DNA of 64,000 nt from Mesorhizobium sp. WSM3862 (lineage in GTDB: Bacteria; Pseudomonadota; Alphaproteobacteria; Rhizobiales; Rhizobiaceae): the NCBI RefSeq assembly GCF_002294985.1, contig NZ_NSGE01000007.1:62001-126000 (forward strand), in the 5' to 3' direction. The position numbers and the translations under genes are program-made. The notes below the pieces were generated by a model that saw only the letters and a list, made by a program, of their open reading frames with translations, was not told the DNA's origin and searched no databases. This document shows, piece after piece, positions 1-6,725 of this stretch; the stretch's first letter is position 1; the number at the start of each line of letters is the position of its first letter.

Positions 1-169
1 CGCCGCCGCCGACCTTATCCTCCGCGAAGCGGGCGGCGCCTTGCTCGACCGCACCGGCAAGCCGCCGCGCTATGCCGGCGAGGTGATCAACCATGGCGCG
101 CTCGCCGCCGGCAGCGGCGAACTGCTGGGCGTCCTGGCCGGCGTCATTGCCGGAGCTGACCAAGGGTGA
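1..169 (+). CDS. Inositol monophosphatase-family phosphatase (CysQ-like), C-terminal end
   Basis: Only the last 55 codons are present; the gene begins before the window, and the first complete codon is at position 2. The fragment reads ADLILREAGGALLDRTGKP and later INHGALAAGS. This is the usual C-terminal part of the inositol monophosphatase/CysQ fold, where AADLILREAGG follows the metal-binding core. CysQ removes the 3'-phosphate from 3'-phosphoadenosine 5'-phosphate made during sulfate assimilation. The metal-binding residues lie outside the window, so CysQ cannot be separated from an inositol monophosphatase (SuhB). The position before DUF4170, DUF374 and waaA favours CysQ, as I recall this order from rhizobial genomes. 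Confidence 0.6.
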   Translation, partial: AAADLILREAGGALLDRTGKPPRYAGEVINHGALAAGSGELLGVLAGVIAGADQG

Positions 170-244
170 GTCGGCCCACGGTTTCAAAATCGGCGGCTTT
201 GGTCTAAACGTTTCACAAAATTCATGAATCTGCGAAGGATCGGC

Positions 245-490
245 ATGGCCGTGGAAGACGGAAAGAAACAGCTTTTGCACCTGGTGTTCGGCGGCGAGCT
301 GAAAAAGCTGGGTGGAACCGAGTTCCGTGATCTGGATGCGCTCGACATCGTCGGCATCTACCCCGACTATCAATCGGCGCACGCCGCGTGGAAGGCGAAG
401 GCGCAGGCCAGCGTCGACAATGCCCACATGCGCTATTTCGTCGTTCACCTGCACCGGTTGCTCGACCCGGAAACAAAGGCAGCCGGTTGA
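245..490 (+). CDS. DUF4170 family small protein
   Basis: A soluble protein of 81 residues that matches the small DUF4170 family of Rhizobiales, with core KKQLLHLVFGGEL, a RDLDALDIVGIYPDY stretch and MRYFVVHLHRLLDP at the end. Its function is unknown. The ATG at 245 is preferred over the ATG at 224 because AAGGA lies five bases upstream of it. It sits between the CysQ-like gene and the DUF374 acyltransferase, only a few bases from the latter, so it is probably cotranscribed with the lipid A genes. No signal peptide or membrane segment is visible. Confidence 0.75.
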   Translation: MAVEDGKKQLLHLVFGGELKKLGGTEFRDLDALDIVGIYPDYQSAHAAWKAKAQASVDNAHMRYFVVHLHRLLDPETKAAG

Positions 491-495
491 CTTCG

Positions 496-1272
496 ATGGA
501 GCATGAAGTGGTGAAAGGAGCGACGGGGCGCGCCGCCGGGCGGGGCGGGACTCGCACGCTGTGGCGCCGCATCCGAGAGCCGCTCGCCCAGTCGCGATTC
601 GTCAAGAATTTCATCGCCAGCCTGTTCGCCTGGTTCGTGCGGCTGATTCGCATCACCAGCCCGCTGGTGAAAGGGTCGACGCAGGTCGCCGGCGGCGCCT
701 ATGCGCATCTCGAACCGGGCATCATCGCGCTGTGGCATGGCCAGCATCTCTTGACGCCGGCTTATTATCCCAAGGGCCGGCCGCTGGTCGCCATGGTATC
801 GCGCAGTGCCGACGCCGAGCTTAACGCGCTGATGCTGAACAGATTCGGCATCGAGGCGGTGCGCGGCTCGGGTGGCCGCGACAGTTCGAGGCATCTCGAC
901 AAAGGCGGCGCCAAAGCCTTGATCGCGCTCAAGAAAGCGCTGGTGGCGGGCAAGAATGTCGCGATGATCGCCGACATTCCACACGGCACGCCGCGCGACG
1001 CGGGGCTGGGCATCGTGCTTTTGGCCAGGCTTTCCGGGCGCCCGATCCTGCCTTCGGCGATCGCCACCAGCCGCCGCAAGGTGCTGGAAAAGAGCTGGGA
1101 CAAGACCACCATCAACCTGCCGTTCGGCCGCTCCGCCGTTGTCGTCGGGCAGCCGGTCTTCGTGCCGGCCAACGCCGACGACGCCGAGATGGAGCGCAAG
1201 CGCCAGGAAGTCACCGCCTCGCTCAACGCCGCGACCGCCGAGGCCTACCGCCTCGTGGACGGCGACAAATGA
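496..1272 (+). CDS. DUF374 lysophospholipid acyltransferase-family protein
   Basis: A 258-residue protein of the DUF374 branch of the LPLAT acyltransferase superfamily. A hydrophobic or amphipathic segment (about residues 30-55) is followed by GIIALWHGQH, which holds the acyltransferase-type His, then MVSRSADAEL and RGSGGRDSSRHL, and later MIADIPHGTPRDAGLG. Other members of this superfamily acylate lipids at the inner membrane; the substrate of DUF374 proteins is unclear, but placement directly before waaA and lpxK suggests lipid A or envelope lipid modification. An open frame extends upstream to 388, but it would overlap DUF4170, so the ATG at 496 was chosen; GTG codons at 508 and 511 are alternatives. 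Its stop overlaps the waaA start by four bases. Confidence 0.82.
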   Translation: MEHEVVKGATGRAAGRGGTRTLWRRIREPLAQSRFVKNFIASLFAWFVRLIRITSPLVKGSTQVAGGAYAHLEPGIIALWHGQHLLTPAYYPKGRPLVAMVSRSADAELNALMLNRFGIEAVRGSGGRDSSRHLDKGGAKALIALKKALVAGKNVAMIADIPHGTPRDAGLGIVLLARLSGRPILPSAIATSRRKVLEKSWDKTTINLPFGRSAVVVGQPVFVPANADDAEMERKRQEVTASLNAATAEAYRLVDGDK

Positions 1273-2585
1273 GCGAGCGCTGGGCGCGCGCGGCCCTGAC
1301 CGCCTATCGTTACGCCGGGGCCGTCGCCTATCCGCTGATCGGACCCTATGTCGCCTGGCGCGCCTCGCGCGGCAAGGAAGACCGCGTTCGCCGTCGCGAG
1401 CGCTACGGCGTCGCCGGCCGTCCGCGTCCGGAAGGACCGGTGATCTGGATCCACGCCGCGAGCGTCGGCGAGACGATCGCCGTCGTGCCGCTGGTCGAAA
1501 GCATTCTCGATTACGGCGTCAACATCGTGCTGACGACCGGCACTGTGACCTCGGCCAAGGTCGCCGACGAGCGGCTTGGCAGCCGCATCATCCACCAATA
1601 TGTGCCGCTCGACCTCAAGCCAGCGGTAAGCCGCTTCCTCGATCACTGGCTGCCGGAGCTGGCCATCATAGCCGAATCGGAGATCTGGCCGATGACCATC
1701 CTGGAACTCGGCGCGCGCAACGTGCCGCAGGTCCTGGTCAACGGGCGACTGTCGGACCGTTCCTTCCGGTCGTGGAAGAAGCGCGCCGGCGTCGCCGAGG
1801 CGCTGTTCGAGAATCTTGCCCATGTCGTTGCCCAGTCGGATGTCGACGGCGAGCGTTTCCGCGTCCTCGGCGCCCGGCCGGTGACCGTTTCCGGCAACCT
1901 CAAGGTGGACACCAACCCGCCGCCGGTCGACGAGCGGGCGCTGGCGATCCTGCAGCGCCAGATCGGCTTACGCCCGACCTGGGCGGCGATCTCGACCCAT
2001 GACGGGGAGGAGGTCGCCGCGGCGGAAGTCCATGCGACCCTGCACAAGCGCCACCCTGGACTGTTGACCATCGTCGTGCCCCGCCATCCCGACCGCGCGG
2101 ACGCGCTGGCCGCGCAGATATCCGGCATGGGGCTGAAAGTCGCGCGCCGCAGCAAGGGCGACCGCATCACGTCCGAGACCGATATCCTGCTCGGCGACAC
2201 GATCGGCGAGATGGGACTTTATCTCAGGCTGACCGAGATCGCCTTCGTCGGCCGCTCGCTGACCTCCGAGGGCGGCCAGAATCCGCTCGAGCCGGCGATG
2301 CTCGACACGGCGGTGCTGGCCGGCCGCAACGTGCAGAATTTCCGCGAAGCCTATCAGCGCCTGCTCGATCGCGGCGGCGCCAAGCTGGTGCGCGACCGCG
2401 ACATGCTGGCCGGCGCCGTCAATTTCCTTTTGACCAACGAGGCGGTGCGCCACGAGATGATGGCGGCGGGCGCGGCGACCGTCGACGAGATGCGCGGCGC
2501 GCTTCAGCGCACGCTGAAGTCGCTCGAGCCCTACATCCAGCCGCTGGTCGTCAAGGCGCGCCTGAAAGGCGCCAACGGGCGCTAG
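1269..2585 (+). CDS. waaA: 3-deoxy-D-manno-octulosonic acid (Kdo) transferase
   Basis: A 438-residue GT30 glycosyltransferase that adds Kdo from CMP-Kdo to the lipid A precursor on the cytoplasmic face of the inner membrane. An N-terminal hydrophobic anchor (about residues 9-30) precedes the motif IHAASVGE, whose Glu68 is the expected catalytic base. AESEIWPM near residue 138 and the late motif GGQNPLEPAML, typical of the nucleotide-binding half, are both present. The length is normal for the family (about 420-440). Its ATG overlaps the DUF374 stop in an ATGA arrangement, so translation is probably coupled. lpxK follows 62 bases downstream, completing a lipid A/Kdo cluster. Confidence 0.95.
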   Translation: MSERWARAALTAYRYAGAVAYPLIGPYVAWRASRGKEDRVRRRERYGVAGRPRPEGPVIWIHAASVGETIAVVPLVESILDYGVNIVLTTGTVTSAKVADERLGSRIIHQYVPLDLKPAVSRFLDHWLPELAIIAESEIWPMTILELGARNVPQVLVNGRLSDRSFRSWKKRAGVAEALFENLAHVVAQSDVDGERFRVLGARPVTVSGNLKVDTNPPPVDERALAILQRQIGLRPTWAAISTHDGEEVAAAEVHATLHKRHPGLLTIVVPRHPDRADALAAQISGMGLKVARRSKGDRITSETDILLGDTIGEMGLYLRLTEIAFVGRSLTSEGGQNPLEPAMLDTAVLAGRNVQNFREAYQRLLDRGGAKLVRDRDMLAGAVNFLLTNEAVRHEMMAAGAATVDEMRGALQRTLKSLEPYIQPLVVKARLKGANGR

Positions 2586-2632
2586 CGCATGGCCCAAAAA
2601 CTCGGATCCGATCTTTGGAAAGGGTCATGCGC
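2585..2632. repeat. Short palindromic intergenic element between waaA and lpxK
   Basis: A 48-bp imperfect palindrome with perfect 7-bp ends GCGCATG and CATGCGC and an inner GGATCC. It begins at the last base of the waaA stop codon. A related element, with GCATGTCT/AGACATGC ends, occurs at 57081-57125. I recall such short palindromes as very common between genes of Mesorhizobium and relatives. It may form an mRNA hairpin between waaA and lpxK. Confidence 0.6.
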
Positions 2633-2647
2633 CATGGAAGTCGCGCC

Positions 2648-3685
2648 ATGACCAGCGAAGCGCCGCCCTTCTGGTGGGAAAAGCCGGACTGGCGCGTGCT
2701 GGCGCTTTCGCCGGTGTCCGCGATGTATGGAATGGTGGCTGGGCGCCGCATGCGGCGCGCGCCGCGCGAGAAGGTCGCGGCACCTGTGCTGTGCGTCGGC
2801 AACTTCACCGTCGGCGGCAGCGGCAAGACGCCGGTCGCCATCGCGCTGGCTAAACAGGCAAAGCGCATGCAGCTCACGCCCGGCTTCCTGTCGCGCGGCC
2901 ATGGCGGTTCCTTCGCCAAGCCGCATGTCGTCGATGCGCATCACGACGCGGCCAAGCATGTCGGCGACGAGCCGCTGCTGCTTGCCGAACATGCGCCGGT
3001 CGCGGTGACGGCCAACCGCGCCGCCGGCGCCAAACTGCTGATGGCAGAGCATGGCTGCGACTTCCTGATCATGGATGACGGTTTCCAGTCGGCGCGCATC
3101 CATATCGACTACGCGCTGGTCGTGGTCGACGCGCGTTTCGGCATCGGCAATGGCCGAGTCATTCCGGGCGGCCCGCTCCGGGCCAAGATCGTCGATCAGC
3201 TGGTCTTCACCGGCGGCTTGCTGAAGATGGGCGAGGGGAGCGCCGCCGATACGGTGGTACGTCAGGCGGCGCGCGCCGGCCGGCCGATCTTTTTGGCCCA
3301 TGTCGAGCCGGCGAATCCGGCGCGCTTTGCCGGCGGGCGCTTCCTTGCCTTTGCCGGCATCGGCCATCCGGAGAAATTCTTCGACACGCTGCGCGGCGCC
3401 GGCGGCGAGGTCGCGCTGTCGCGCGCTTTTCCCGACCATCATTTCTACGCCGCGGACGAGCTTGCCGATCTGGCGGCGCTTGCCCAGCGCGAGGGGCTTC
3501 GGCTTGTCACCACGGCAAAGGATGCCGCACGGCTTCGCCACGGCGCCGCACCAGCCGGCTTCCTGGAGCAGCTCGACGTGCTTGAGATCGACGCCGTGTT
3601 CGAGATCGACCACGTGCCGGAGCGCATCATCAATGAGACGCTGGATGCATGGCGACAGCGCAAGATGAGACCGTCCTCATCCTAG
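2648..3685 (+). CDS. lpxK: Tetraacyldisaccharide 4'-kinase
   Basis: A 345-residue kinase that phosphorylates the 4'-position of the tetraacyl disaccharide to make lipid IVA. The P-loop GNFTVGGSGKT (residues 51-61), LSRGHGG, and the MDDGFQ motif with the catalytic Asp are intact. An N-terminal hydrophobic stretch gives the usual membrane association. The ATG at 2648 was chosen over 2615 because GGAAG lies seven bases before it and MTSEAPPFWWEKPDW is the expected N-terminus. The gene is co-oriented with waaA and ends convergently with the DUF2093 gene, six bases away. Confidence 0.95.
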   Translation: MTSEAPPFWWEKPDWRVLALSPVSAMYGMVAGRRMRRAPREKVAAPVLCVGNFTVGGSGKTPVAIALAKQAKRMQLTPGFLSRGHGGSFAKPHVVDAHHDAAKHVGDEPLLLAEHAPVAVTANRAAGAKLLMAEHGCDFLIMDDGFQSARIHIDYALVVVDARFGIGNGRVIPGGPLRAKIVDQLVFTGGLLKMGEGSAADTVVRQAARAGRPIFLAHVEPANPARFAGGRFLAFAGIGHPEKFFDTLRGAGGEVALSRAFPDHHFYAADELADLAALAQREGLRLVTTAKDAARLRHGAAPAGFLEQLDVLEIDAVFEIDHVPERIINETLDAWRQRKMRPSSS

Positions 3686-3691
3686 GAGGTT

Positions 3692-3925
3692 CTACCCGCG
3701 CTTGCGCAGCTCCGGATGCGCCTCGATCTCACGCCGCAGCGACGCTGCCGCGTTCACATATGGCTCCTGCCTGGCGACGCTCCAATATTTGAGCTCGTCC
3801 AGCGGAATGCTTTCGCCGGTCACCGCGCAGCGCACGAACGCGCCGGGGCTCGTCACCTGGAAGTCGCCGTCGAGATAGCGGATGCGCGCTTCCTTGCCGC
3901 CGGGGCCTTCAAAACGGTTCATCAT
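3692..3925 (-). CDS. DUF2093 family small protein
   Basis: A small protein of 77 residues matching DUF2093, recognisable by NRFEGPGGKEARIRYLDG, FVRCAVTGESIPLDEL and YWSVARQEPYV. Its function is unknown; in Rhizobiales it is often found beside lpxK. The start is uncertain. The MMNRFE start at 3925 agrees with how such proteins usually begin, but in-frame ATGs at 3937 and 4018 also exist and none has a clear ribosome binding site. The gene is convergent with lpxK and divergent from the tail-anchored protein at 4039. Confidence 0.75.
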   Translation of the reverse strand: MMNRFEGPGGKEARIRYLDGDFQVTSPGAFVRCAVTGESIPLDELKYWSVARQEPYVNAAASLRREIEAHPELRKRG

Positions 3926-4038
3926 GGAATGGCGCATAGGTTCATAGGGGTTCAATCGCCACAAATCGAAGGCAAGGTCAAGCTTGGCGCAATGCTCATG
4001 TAGTATGCCGGTTGGCACAATGGTTGTCGGGAAGCGCC

Positions 4039-4620
4039 ATGGACATCACCAACGCCAGCGTGACGTCGCTGCTGAAAGAGGCGCTGGCGCCGCAGCCGGT
4101 GCCGTCGCCCAAGGCCGAACCTGCGACCGCGGCGCTGGTCAAGGCGCTCGTCCAGCCGCCGGCGCCGTCCGTCGTGTCCTCCGCACAGGTGGCCGCGCAG
4201 GCGCTGAACGGCACGTTGCCGGCCGCTCAACCAACTCAGCGTCTGTCCTCGGCCGAGATCGAGAACGCCTACAGAGCCGTCCTGGAATCCGATGCCGGCA
4301 CTGATGGCGCCTCGACGAAGTCTCCGGCTGGCAGGTCGGCGGCTGACGCCGATCAGCCTTCGCGGGCGCTGCCCCAGGTTCCACCGCCGGCCGCCGATGG
4401 CACCGCAAGGGTCGTGGCGGCGCCCTCTTCGTTCTCGCCGGTGCTTGCGTCCGGAGTGCTGGTAGCGGCCAACGCCAATGCGCCGCCGCGCGGCGGCGTT
4501 CGCAGCCCCGGCCATGCCCCGCGATCCGAACCCGGCCAGACGCCGCTGTGGATGATATCGATCGTGACGGCCGTCGTCTCGGCTGCGACCACCACGATCG
4601 TGCTGATGCTGCTTCGCTGA
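4039..4620 (+). CDS. Ala/Pro-rich protein with a single C-terminal membrane anchor
   Basis: A 193-residue protein of unknown function. The first 165 residues are low-complexity and rich in Ala, Pro, Ser and Val, with a short helical patch RLSSAEIENAYRAVLES near residue 75. The last 20 or so residues (LWMISIVTAVVSAATTTIVL and a short basic end) form one hydrophobic helix. There is no signal peptide, so it looks like a tail-anchored inner-membrane protein with a disordered cytoplasmic domain. GGGAAG five bases before the ATG at 4039 supports this start over 4012. It converges with the LysR gene downstream. Confidence 0.6.
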   Translation: MDITNASVTSLLKEALAPQPVPSPKAEPATAALVKALVQPPAPSVVSSAQVAAQALNGTLPAAQPTQRLSSAEIENAYRAVLESDAGTDGASTKSPAGRSAADADQPSRALPQVPPPAADGTARVVAAPSSFSPVLASGVLVAANANAPPRGGVRSPGHAPRSEPGQTPLWMISIVTAVVSAATTTIVLMLLR

Positions 4621-4630
4621 TCCGGGCGAT

Positions 4631-5557
4631 CTAGTCCTCGTCCTGCAGGAAGGCTTCGAGCTTCTCCGGCGCCAGGCCCGCCTGTTCGGCGATGCGCCTG
4701 GCGAGATCGGCGGCGGCCGCCCGCAGCCGTCCGACCGGGCGGTCGAGCCAGTAGGACACCGGATTGAGCGCGACCCGCTCGTCAACGGGAACAATCCGGC
4801 CCGACTTCAACTGGTCTGCCGTCAGCGGCGGCCGCGCCAGCGCGATGCCGAGCCCATGCGCCGCCGCGTCGAGCACCAGATTGTAGTCCTCGAAACGCCG
4901 GTCCTGCGGGCGCGGGCGATAATCGACCTCCTGTGCCGCGAACCAGGCGCGCCAGGCGGACGCGTCGGAATCGTTGATCAGCGGGAATTTGAGCAGCCGG
5001 GCCGGGTCGCCGTGCCCGATCGCCTTCGCCAGCTCCGGCGAGGCGATCGGGAAAATGTGCTCCTCGAAAAGCTGGACCGAGACGCGCCCCGGAATGCGAC
5101 CGCGCCCGCAGCGCACCGAAAGGTCGATGCCTTCGTCGGCAAGGTCGGCCTGGCGGTTGTCGACGTCGAGCACGATGCGCAGCCGGGTCGGGTTGTTTTC
5201 GAGCGCCGCCATGCGCGGCATCAGCCAAAGGCCGCTGACCGAAGGGATCGAAGCCAGCCGCACCACCGCGGTGCCGCGCGGCTCGACCCAGCGATCGGAA
5301 TTGACCGAGATCAGCGCGAAGGCCTCGGTGGTGCGCAGGTGCAGCCGGTTGCCCTCATTGGTCAGCGTGACGCCGCGCGCGTTGCGCTCGAACACCTTGA
5401 GCCCGAGCCAGTCCTCCAGCTTGGCGATCTGACGGCTGATCGCGCCATGGGTGAGGTTGAGCCTTTCGGCCGCCGCGGAAAAGCTTCCCGTCCGCGCCGC
5501 CGCGTCGAAGGCGCGCAAAGTCTCGAGCGGCAATAGCTGGTCAGAGCTGTGAAGCAT
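4631..5557 (-). CDS. LysR-family transcriptional regulator
   Basis: A 308-residue LysR-type regulator. The N-terminal winged helix (residues 1-65) includes LRAFDAAARTGSFSAAAERL, LTHGAISRQIAKLEDWLG and KVFERNARGVTLT; the effector domain follows. The composition resembles the GcvA/AmpR branch (EDYNLVLDAAAHGLGIALAR). The true start is the ATG at 5557, because everything upstream in this frame lies antisense to the EamA gene. A palindrome covers its start codon, which suggests autoregulation. It is divergent from the EamA transporter gene and probably controls it. Confidence 0.9.
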   Translation of the reverse strand: MLHSSDQLLPLETLRAFDAAARTGSFSAAAERLNLTHGAISRQIAKLEDWLGLKVFERNARGVTLTNEGNRLHLRTTEAFALISVNSDRWVEPRGTAVVRLASIPSVSGLWLMPRMAALENNPTRLRIVLDVDNRQADLADEGIDLSVRCGRGRIPGRVSVQLFEEHIFPIASPELAKAIGHGDPARLLKFPLINDSDASAWRAWFAAQEVDYRPRPQDRRFEDYNLVLDAAAHGLGIALARPPLTADQLKSGRIVPVDERVALNPVSYWLDRPVGRLRAAAADLARRIAEQAGLAPEKLEAFLQDED

Positions 5558-5567
5558 GCTCACAGCT
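5545..5567. promoter_or_regulatory. Inverted repeat in the LysR/EamA divergent region (putative operator)
   Basis: A perfect 8-bp inverted repeat, AGCTGTGA and TCACAGCT, separated by 7 bp, covers the start codon of the LysR gene and faces the EamA gene about 80 bp away. LysR regulators usually bind dyads near the divergent promoter. The position on the start codon would suit autorepression. There is no experimental support. Confidence 0.5.
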
Positions 5568-5647
5568 GACCCTCGAATTGCTCGTTTGTCAATCGGCGGG
5601 CAATGGCGTTTTCTCTCTCTATGGCACTGAGAGACGAGGATTCGGCA

Positions 5648-6541
5648 ATGAGCGCTTACACCGGCACGTTGAATGAGACACAGCGCATGGACACCACGGC
5701 CGCGATCGCGGTGGCGCTGACGGTGGTCGGCTGGGCGTCTGCCTTCCCGGCGATCCGCGCTGGCCTTGCCGCCTTCCAGCCGCTGGAGCTCGGGGCGCTG
5801 CGCTTCGCCATCGCGGCCGTGCCGGCAGCGATCTTCCTTGCGGTCAAGCGTCCGGCGCTGCCGAGGATCGATGAGCTGTGGCGTTTCGGCTTCGGCGGTG
5901 CCATCTTCGTCGCGCTCTACACCGCCATGCTCAATTTCGGCGAGCTCACCGTCTCGGCGGGCGCCGCCGGCTTCATCATCAATGTCAGCCCGATCTTCAC
6001 GGCCATCATGGCCATGGCGTTGCTCGGGGAGCGTTTTTCCGGCATGGCCTGGCTTGGCACGGTGATCTCGTTTGCCGGCATCGGCATCATCGCGGTGGCG
6101 GACGGCCATGGCCTGCATTTCAACACCGGCGCGTTGCTGGTGCTGGGCTCCGCCCTTTGCTCGGCCGTCAACACCATCGTCCAGAAGCCGCTCTTTGCGC
6201 GCCATCATCCGCTGACGATCGCCGCTTCCAACATGGTGCTCGGCGCGCTCTGCCTGTCGCCCTTCCTGGCGGAAGCGTTTGTGCAGGCCGCGGTCGCCGA
6301 CATGGCCGGCCTCGGCGCCGTCATCTATCTGGGCATCGTGCCCAGCCTGATCGCCTACGCCGCCTGGGCCACCGCGCTGTCGCGCCTGCCGGCCGCGCGC
6401 GCCTCGAACTTCCTCTATCTGGTCTCGCCGACCTCCGCTCTGATCGGTTTCTTCTGGCTCGGCGAAGTACCGACTCTCCTCGGCATGCTCGGCGGCGCGC
6501 TGGCGCTCGGCGGTGTGATCGTGGTGAATTTGAAGCGGTAA
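5648..6541 (+). CDS. EamA (DMT superfamily) transporter
   Basis: A 297-residue integral membrane protein with ten predicted hydrophobic segments arranged as two EamA repeats. The first spans about residues 13-130 and the second about 145-295. Typical features are VVGWASAFPAIRAG in helix 1, INVSPIFTAIMAMALLGERF before the middle and LVSPTSALIGFFWLGE near the end. Such proteins export metabolites or amino acids; the substrate cannot be inferred. GAGGA seven bases upstream supports the ATG at 5648 over those at 5603 and 5624. It lies divergent from a LysR gene, a common exporter/regulator pairing. Confidence 0.9.
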   Translation: MSAYTGTLNETQRMDTTAAIAVALTVVGWASAFPAIRAGLAAFQPLELGALRFAIAAVPAAIFLAVKRPALPRIDELWRFGFGGAIFVALYTAMLNFGELTVSAGAAGFIINVSPIFTAIMAMALLGERFSGMAWLGTVISFAGIGIIAVADGHGLHFNTGALLVLGSALCSAVNTIVQKPLFARHHPLTIAASNMVLGALCLSPFLAEAFVQAAVADMAGLGAVIYLGIVPSLIAYAAWATALSRLPAARASNFLYLVSPTSALIGFFWLGEVPTLLGMLGGALALGGVIVVNLKR

Positions 6542-6579
6542 GTCAGAGGGTTGAGGCCGGTTCCTGACTCAAGGAAAGA

Positions 6580-6600
6580 GCCGCCTCGAGCGGCCCTTTT
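6580..6600 (+). terminator. Rho-independent terminator after the EamA gene
   Basis: A GC stem of five base pairs (GCCGC/GCGGC) with a 5-base loop is followed by CCTTTTCTT. It lies about 40 bp after the EamA stop codon and before the start of a RIME-like repeat. Confidence 0.6.
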
Positions 6601-6602
6601 CT

Positions 6603-6715
6603 TGCCCCTCATCCGGCCGCTACGCGGCCACGAGAACGGGTTGGTGCTGGCGCTGAAGGTCTCCTCTCCCCATAGGGAGAAGTCAGCGGAGTGAAGCGGA
6701 GGCTGGGTGAGGGGA
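6603..6715. repeat. RIME-like intergenic repeat between the EamA gene and mutL
   Basis: A segment of about 113 bp bounded by inverted ends of the type CCCTCATCC and GGGTGAGGGG. It contains two internal palindromes (CGGCCGCTACGCGGCC and CTCCCCATAGGGAG). Length and layout fit the Rhizobium-specific intergenic mosaic elements (RIME) described in rhizobia. It lies between the 3' ends of two convergent genes, where it may also act in termination. A second, more divergent element of this type lies at 54811-54952. Confidence 0.55.
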
Positions 6716-6725
6716 ATTGGCGCGC

